This document shows, one piece after another, positions 59,477 to 64,000 of a stretch of 64,000 bases of DNA. The first letter of the stretch is position 1; every line of letters starts with the position of its first letter. The notes under the pieces were generated by a model. That model was given only the letters and a program-made list of their open reading frames with translations, was not told the DNA's origin and did no database searches. This stretch comes from Hymenobacter nitidus. GTDB taxonomy: Bacteria > Bacteroidota > Bacteroidia > Cytophagales > Hymenobacteraceae. The position numbers and the translations under genes were made by a program. The stretch spans positions 248,001 through 312,000 of the forward strand of contig NZ_JAJADQ010000007.1 of NCBI RefSeq assembly GCF_020447315.1, written 5' to 3'.

Positions 59477-59778
59477 GGGGAGTGGTGTGGTGGTGTTGGT
59501 TGAAACAAACCACGACAGAACCGGTGCCGGTAGCAAACGAAAAGCCGGGGGCAAAGGACTTTTGGTAAGGTCAGGCTAGGAGCTATAGGAAGCTGCTGCC
59601 AGCGGGGCAGAACGTAGCATGGGTAGCTCCTGATGCCTGTAAGGCCCGTTCTGGCCGCGTCGGCTCCCAACTTGCCGCGCCCGACAGTAGACTTTATGCG
59701 AGGCACCGGGCAACCCGTTTCTACTTTACCCCGGCAGCGTGTTACTTTTACGCCGAACTTCCCCAACCCCCATCCTGC
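59477..59778. other. intergenic region between divergent genes
   Basis: A 302-bp stretch. A TTACTTTTA at 59742-59750, about 30 bp before the dipeptidase ATG, is a weak match to the -7 consensus. No strong hairpin or gene is seen. Confidence 0.4.
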
Positions 59779-61143
59779 ATGGCTTCCTACCTCGAAAGTA
59801 ACCAAGAACGTTTCCTGAGCGAGCTGCTTGACTGGCTCCGTATTCCGTCGGTTTCCGCCGACCCCAAGTTTCACGGCGACGTGCTGCGGGCCGCCGAGTA
59901 CCTCAAAACCCGCCTCGAAGAAGTAGGTGTGGAGAATGTGGAGCTGTGCCAGACGGCCGGCAACCCCATCGTCTACGGCGAGAAAATCGTGGACCCCGCC
60001 CTGCCCACGGTGCTGGTATACGGCCACTACGACGTGCAGCCCGCCGACCCCTACGAGCTGTGGACTTCCCCGCCGTTCGAGCCCGTCATCAAGGACGGCA
60101 ACATCTACGCCCGCGGCGCCTGCGACGACAAAGGCCAGGTGTATATGCACGTCAAGGCCTTCGAGCTGCTGATGCAGGACGGCGGCGTGCCCTGCAACAT
60201 CAAAATCATGATTGAGGGCGAGGAGGAAGTCGGCTCCAACAACCTGGGTGTCTTCGTGCGCGAAAACAAGGAGAAGCTCAAGGCCGACGTCATTCTGATT
60301 TCCGACACCGGCATTCTGGCCAACGACACGCCCAGCATCGAAGTGGGCTTGCGCGGCCTGAGCTACCACGAAGTAGAAGTAACGGGCCCCAACCGTGACC
60401 TGCACTCGGGCCTCTACGGCGGCGCGGTAGCCAACCCCATCAACATCCTGTGCAAGATGATTGCCTCGCTGCACGACGAGAACAACCACATTACCATTCC
60501 CGGCTTCTACGACAACGTGGACGAACTGAGCGCCGAGGAGCGCGCCGAAATGGCCAAGGCCCCGCACTCCGACGAGGAGTTCAAGCAGAGCATCGGCCTG
60601 AGCGACATTCACGGCGAGAAGGGCTACAGCACTCTGGAGCGCACCAGCATTCGGCCCACGCTCGACGTGAACGGCATCTGGGGCGGCTACACCGGCGAAG
60701 GCGCCAAGACCGTTATTGCCTCCAAGGCCTACGCTAAAATCTCGATGCGCCTGGTGCCCCACCAGACCTCCGATGAAATTACGGCCCTGTTCCAGCAGCA
60801 CTTCGAAAGCATTGCCCCGGCCAGCGTCACGGTGAAGGTGAAGCCCCACCACGGCGGTGAGCCCGTGGTGACGCCCACCGACTCGGTAGCCTACAAAGCC
60901 GCCGCCGATGCCATGGAAACCACCTTCGGCAAGCGCCCCATCCCCACGCGCGGCGGCGGCTCCATCCCGATTGTGGCCATGTTCAAAACCGAGCTGGGCC
61001 TCGACTCCGTGCTGCTCGGCTTCGGCCTCGACTCGGATGCCATTCACTCGCCCAACGAGCACTACGGCGTGTTTAACTTCCTGAAGGGCATCGAAACCAT
61101 TCCGCACTTCTACCGCAACTACGCGGCGGCTATGGCCAAGTAG
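59779..61143 (+). CDS. M20 family dipeptidase
   Basis: The 454-residue metallopeptidase has the complete di-zinc set: VYGHYDVQPADP (His and Asp), GACDDKGQ (bridging Asp), EGEEEVGSNN (general base and Zn-binding Glu), and the C-terminal His in DAIHSPNEHYG. The lid domain lies between about residues 185 and 310 (NRDLHSGLYGGAVANP). It hydrolyses dipeptides or related short peptides in the cytosol. No signal peptide is present. It ends at a strong terminator. Confidence 0.93.
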   Translation: MASYLESNQERFLSELLDWLRIPSVSADPKFHGDVLRAAEYLKTRLEEVGVENVELCQTAGNPIVYGEKIVDPALPTVLVYGHYDVQPADPYELWTSPPFEPVIKDGNIYARGACDDKGQVYMHVKAFELLMQDGGVPCNIKIMIEGEEEVGSNNLGVFVRENKEKLKADVILISDTGILANDTPSIEVGLRGLSYHEVEVTGPNRDLHSGLYGGAVANPINILCKMIASLHDENNHITIPGFYDNVDELSAEERAEMAKAPHSDEEFKQSIGLSDIHGEKGYSTLERTSIRPTLDVNGIWGGYTGEGAKTVIASKAYAKISMRLVPHQTSDEITALFQQHFESIAPASVTVKVKPHHGGEPVVTPTDSVAYKAAADAMETTFGKRPIPTRGGGSIPIVAMFKTELGLDSVLLGFGLDSDAIHSPNEHYGVFNFLKGIETIPHFYRNYAAAMAK

Positions 61144-61163
61144 TGTAGGAAGCTAGATGACCA

Positions 61164-61198
61164 TAAAAAAGCCTCTGCGGACAGCAGAGGCTTTTTTT
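61164..61198. terminator. terminator between dipeptidase and convergent porin gene
   Basis: AAAAAAGCCTCTGC and GCAGAGGCTTTTTT form a perfect stem with a 6-nt loop and T-rich ends for both strands. Confidence 0.93.
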
Positions 61199-61259
61199 AA
61201 TGCCCGTCGGGTTGGAAGGCGCAGGTTGCTGCCAGGGCTTGAAGCCTACGCACCCGTGC

Positions 61260-62042
61260 TCAGGGCTTGGGGGTGACCGGTGCCGGCGCGGGAGCCGGGG
61301 CCGGAGTAGCGGCCGGGGCTTCGGTGGGAGCGGGGCGCTGCTTTTTGCCGAATAGCAGCCGCTTGGGGCCGGTGAAGAACAGAAACTTGGTGCCGCGGCC
61401 GATGCCCTTGCCGGCCCCGAGCAGGGCACCACCCAGCTGCCCGGCACCCACGTTGTAGCCCAGGTAAAACTCCATGACGCTGTTGCGCAGGCGCACCTGC
61501 TGCACGTTGTCGTCGGCATACTGGATGGCCTTGCGGATGTTGGTCAGGTCGGCGTTGTAGCGCCAGCCGATCTGCACCCCGGAAGGATCCTGGTAACCAA
61601 GGCCCGCCGCAAAGCCATACGCCCACCGGCGGAAGGTCACGGTGCCGGGCAGGACCACCAGCGGGTTGACCGATGCCACCGAGAGCAGGTAGCTGGCCTG
61701 GGGGCCGGCCTCAAAGAAAATATTGTCCCAGTGGTACTGCAGCAGCACCGGGAAATCCAGGTAGTCCAGGCGCGCCATCACGCTCGGGCCGTAGGTCGCC
61801 GAGTTGTCGCCCTTCATGGTATAGAGCGCCTCGGCCTGCAGCCCCCACTGGGGCAGGCCCGCCGGGCGCAGCTGGGCCAGCACGCCACCGTGGGCGCCTA
61901 TCAGCCAGCCGCTGTTTTCGGCGTCGTAGCCCACTACATTCGATACATTACCACCGGCCTTCAGACCTAAGCGCAGCAACTGGGCGTGGCTGGAGCCGCC
62001 TGCCAGCAGCAGAGCCGCCAGCAGCATAATCGTTTTTTTCAT
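61260..62042 (-). CDS. porin-family outer-membrane protein with Ala/Pro-rich tail
   Basis: The 260-residue barrel protein (signal peptide LLAALLLAGGSSHAQ) has features of the OMP_b-brl_2 family: LRLGLKAGGNVSNVVGYDA, YLDFPVLLQYHWDNIFFEAG and NSVMEFYLGYNVG. The last 30 residues are an Ala/Pro/Thr-rich extension (about 228-260). It is the first of four tandem minus-strand paralogues between 61.2 and 64 kb. The tail is absent from the other copies. Substrate unknown. Confidence 0.8.
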   Translation of the reverse strand: MKKTIMLLAALLLAGGSSHAQLLRLGLKAGGNVSNVVGYDAENSGWLIGAHGGVLAQLRPAGLPQWGLQAEALYTMKGDNSATYGPSVMARLDYLDFPVLLQYHWDNIFFEAGPQASYLLSVASVNPLVVLPGTVTFRRWAYGFAAGLGYQDPSGVQIGWRYNADLTNIRKAIQYADDNVQQVRLRNSVMEFYLGYNVGAGQLGGALLGAGKGIGRGTKFLFFTGPKRLLFGKKQRPAPTEAPAATPAPAPAPAPVTPKP

Positions 62043-62142
62043 GAAGTACTTAAGGCGGCGAATAGGCCCGGGCAGCTACCAGTAGAAATAGGATAGGGAG
62101 GGTAAAGCTAAGCAGAGTTCAAGCCCCAACGTACGCGCCGGG

Positions 62143-62187
62143 CACGAAAAAGCCCGGCCTTTCCGAAGAAAAACCGGGCTTTTTCGT
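62143..62187. terminator. terminator downstream of the second porin-family gene
   Basis: CACGAAAAAGCCCGG and CCGGGCTTTTTCGTG pair perfectly around a short loop. Confidence 0.9.
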
Positions 62188-62200
62188 GCGGCGCAGCGCG

Positions 62201-62893
62201 TTATTTAGCGGGAAGCAGATACCCCAGGGAAACCTGCAGGGCCGAGTTGCGGGCGTTTTTCAGGTCGCCATCGAAGTAGGTGTCGTTGTCGCTCTTCACG
62301 AAGTCGCTGAAGGCTCCGGTGTAGCGCAGGTTCAGGCTCAGGCCATTCTCAGCCTGGTAGCCCAGGCCGGCCACGTAGCCCAGCTCGTTGCGGTTGAGCT
62401 GGTCGAGGTTTTTCTGGTTGTGGGTTGTGCTGCTGCTGGTGTTGCCGGTGAGGCCCGAAGTGGTAGTCACCCGGGTTTCGTCCTTGATGCTGAGCAGGTA
62501 GGAGTACTGCGGCCCGAGTTCGAACACCAGGCCGCTGGCGTTTACCTTGAACAGCACCGGCACGTCGAGGTAGTTGTAGTTTACCTGGCCTTCGCGCTTC
62601 TGGGTGGTGCCTAGCAGGTTTTTATACTCGGTCGGCTTGTTTTCGAAGCCTTTCTGGGAGAACAGGATTTCGGGCTGCACCGACAGGAATCCGTCGCCGA
62701 CCAAAGGCGCATTGAGCATCACACCGCCCAGAAAGCCGATTTTGTTGTTGTAGGTGCTTTCGTTTTTCACGTCGCCGGCCAGATTGGAATAGTTGGCCCC
62801 GGCCCGCAAACCCAGCCGGATGCCCTGGGCCCGGGAGGCGCTAATGGTGGCAACCGATACCAAAGAGGCGAGGGCAATTATGGTCTTTTTCAT
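62201..62893 (-). CDS. porin-family outer-membrane protein
   Basis: A 230-residue relative of the neighbouring barrels: signal peptide ending SASRAQG, IRLGLRAGANYSNLAGDVKN, VNYNYLDVPVLFKVNASGLV and the C-terminal ALQVSLGYLLPAK. A Ser/Thr/Asn-rich loop (SGLTGNTSSSTTHNQKN) lies at an extracellular position. It probably forms an 8- to 10-stranded barrel. Its gene is followed by its own terminator. Confidence 0.85.
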   Translation of the reverse strand: MKKTIIALASLVSVATISASRAQGIRLGLRAGANYSNLAGDVKNESTYNNKIGFLGGVMLNAPLVGDGFLSVQPEILFSQKGFENKPTEYKNLLGTTQKREGQVNYNYLDVPVLFKVNASGLVFELGPQYSYLLSIKDETRVTTTSGLTGNTSSSTTHNQKNLDQLNRNELGYVAGLGYQAENGLSLNLRYTGAFSDFVKSDNDTYFDGDLKNARNSALQVSLGYLLPAK

Positions 62894-62982
62894 CGTGTGG
62901 AGAGTTGAGGTGCAATGAACACGTAGCCATAGCGAGGCGAAAAATATGCCAGAATCCTACGGCCCCGGAAATATACAAACGC

Positions 62983-63019
62983 AAAAAAGCCCCTTGTCGT
63001 ATTGACAAGGGGCTTTTTT
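62983..63019. terminator. terminator downstream of the third porin-family gene
   Basis: AAAAAAGCCCCTTGTC and GACAAGGGGCTTTTTT form a perfect 16-bp stem with a five-nt loop. Confidence 0.93.
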
Positions 63020-63035
63020 ATGGAATTCAAGCGGT

Positions 63036-63653
63036 TTACTTGCCACCGAACAGGTAGCCTACCTGAAACTGGAAGACCGAGTTTTTGGTATTGAACGTCT
63101 CCTGCCCATCTACTTCCTTGGCCACATCCAGCAGGCCGCCGTTGTAGCGAATGCCGAAGCCCAGGCCGCTTTCCAGCTCGTAGCCTACCCCGGCCACGTA
63201 GCCTAAGTCGAAGCGGTTTACGCCGTTGAAGTCGCTGTCCTCAGCGGTTTCGCCACCGGCCGTGAGCGTGCCTTTGCGCGTTACCATGTAGCCTACCTGC
63301 GGTCCGGCTTCGAAGATAAAGCCGTCGGCGTTGATTTTAGCCAGAATCGGCAGATCGACGTAATGCGTACGCTCTACGGTTTCACCGCCATCAAACTTGA
63401 ACTTGATGCCTTTGCCGGAATAGAGCAGCTCGGGCTGAATCGAGAAAAAGCCGTCATCGGACAGGGGCGCGTTCATCATGACGCCACCGTTGGCATTCAC
63501 CAGGTTCTCGTCAATCTCTTTTTGCTCTTTGGTCAAGCCTGAATAGCTAGACAGGTTGACGCCACCTTTCACGCCGAAACGGACTTGAGCCTGCGCAGTG
63601 GTCGTCAGACCGATGGCAGCTAAGAGGGACAACAGGACAGTGGTCTTTTTCAT
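63036..63653 (-). CDS. porin-family outer-membrane protein
   Basis: From the ATG at 63653 the protein is 205 residues with signal peptide LLAAIGLTTTAQAQ. It shares the VRFGVKGGVNLSSYSGLTKE opening, THYVDLPILAKINADGFIFE and the VFQFQVGYLFGGK end with its neighbours. The in-frame ATG at 63716 would add 21 residues before the signal peptide and is rejected. Confidence 0.85.
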   Translation of the reverse strand: MKKTTVLLSLLAAIGLTTTAQAQVRFGVKGGVNLSSYSGLTKEQKEIDENLVNANGGVMMNAPLSDDGFFSIQPELLYSGKGIKFKFDGGETVERTHYVDLPILAKINADGFIFEAGPQVGYMVTRKGTLTAGGETAEDSDFNGVNRFDLGYVAGVGYELESGLGFGIRYNGGLLDVAKEVDGQETFNTKNSVFQFQVGYLFGGK

Positions 63654-63751
63654 GAGAGGGAAGTGTAGTAAGCTGAAATAGTAATGGGGCCTGAGAACTT
63701 CAGGATGTGCCCTCAAACGTAGTTGAGCTGCAGAAGGTACAGCGGAAGAGC

Positions 63752-63782
63752 AAAAAAACTGGCTGCCTTGAGGAGCAGCCAG
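63752..63782. terminator. terminator downstream of the fourth porin-family gene
   Basis: On the minus strand CTGGCTGC and GCAGCCAG pair around a short loop, followed by a run of seven T. Confidence 0.85.
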
Positions 63783-63801
63783 AATATCAGGTCCTTAAAA
63801 A

Positions 63802-64000
63802 CTATTTGCCAAAGGGCAGCAAATAGCCTACCTGCAGGGTAAAGGCGTTGTTGAAAGCCTTGGGCTCGTTGTCGGCGTCTTTCGTGTCAATCAGCGAGTT
63901 GAAGCCGCGGGCGTAGCGCAGTCCCAGGCTCAGGCCGCCTTCGGTCTGGTAGCCCACGCCGGCCACACCGCTAAGGTCAAACTGCGAGAGGTCCGACTTG
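63802..64000 (-). CDS. porin-family outer-membrane protein, N-terminus outside window
   Basis: The visible 65 codons (minus strand, stop at 63802) translate as SDLSQFDLSGVAGVGYQ, LSLGLRYARGFNSLIDTKDA and end AFTLQVGYLLPFGK, matching the C-terminal half of the upstream paralogues. The start and signal peptide lie past the window edge. This is the fourth member of the tandem set. Confidence 0.85.
   Translation of the reverse strand, partial: KSDLSQFDLSGVAGVGYQTEGGLSLGLRYARGFNSLIDTKDADNEPKAFNNAFTLQVGYLLPFGK

Noticed and set aside
1..64000. tRNA, rRNA, CRISPR array, prophage or insertion-sequence transposase
   Set aside because: No cloverleaf-like tRNA, rRNA segment, regularly spaced repeats with unique spacers, or transposase/integrase motifs were recognised anywhere in the window.

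Overview
The window looks like chromosome from a GC-rich member of the Bacteroidota, most likely Hymenobacter or a close relative in the Cytophagales. The evidence is gliding-motility lipoproteins (GldB, GldD), a type IX secretion sorting tail on a 3113-residue surface protein, TonB-dependent receptors with carboxypeptidase-like N-terminal domains, FecR/STN signalling proteins, head-GIN and other Bacteroidota families, and promoter-like TAnnTTTG boxes with weak or absent Shine-Dalgarno sequences. No rRNA, tRNA, CRISPR array, prophage or transposase gene was recognised. Several key genes begin at GTG or TTG (HU, rng, gldB, the glycosyltransferase, probably mutY). The window cuts through recG at the left edge and through a porin-like gene at the right edge.

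Layout. 0-12.5 kb is housekeeping: recG (partial), gldD, ssb and mutY on the minus strand; HU, a TPR protein, a 29-residue basic COX24-like protein and RNase G on the plus strand; then an outer-membrane barrel, gldB, a glycosyltransferase, nth, and an ECF sigma factor overlapping a small putative anti-sigma gene. 12.7-15.4 kb holds a DUF6799 protein, an unknown protein and an MFS exporter.

15.5-24.1 kb is the most system-like region. It has an ECF sigma factor, a head-GIN lipoprotein, a TonB receptor with a DUF4249 lipoprotein, a FecR-type anti-sigma factor, and an STN-domain protein fused to a ladder of LA_2272-like surface repeats. The STN sensor domain, normally attached to the TonB receptor, is here on a separate protein. 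The leader of the TonB receptor gene carries three mutually exclusive perfect stems. 24.3-34.7 kb encodes a secreted beta-helix protein and the giant CARDB/Ig-like T9SS substrate.

34.8-48.4 kb contains a zinc-finger-like protein, an alpha/beta hydrolase lacking its nucleophile serine, a PD40 propeller protein, uvrA, DUF2251, a siderophore uptake pair (TonB receptor plus PepSY membrane protein) preceded by a tandem 22-bp operator-like repeat, TspO, tpiA and small secreted proteins. 48.4-56 kb contains an OmpA-family lipoprotein broken at a run of nine A, prmA, and a 1781-residue exported protein of unknown function. 56-64 kb has plsY, a repeat-rich gene-poor patch (57.3-58.09 kb), an M20 dipeptidase and a tandem run of four porin-like barrel genes, each followed by its own terminator.

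Small palindromic repeats of three families are scattered between genes: a TCATGCTGAGC-type REP element, a nested GCGAACT palindrome, and a CCCCAGCGGGGC family that has supplied the 3' end of one reading frame.
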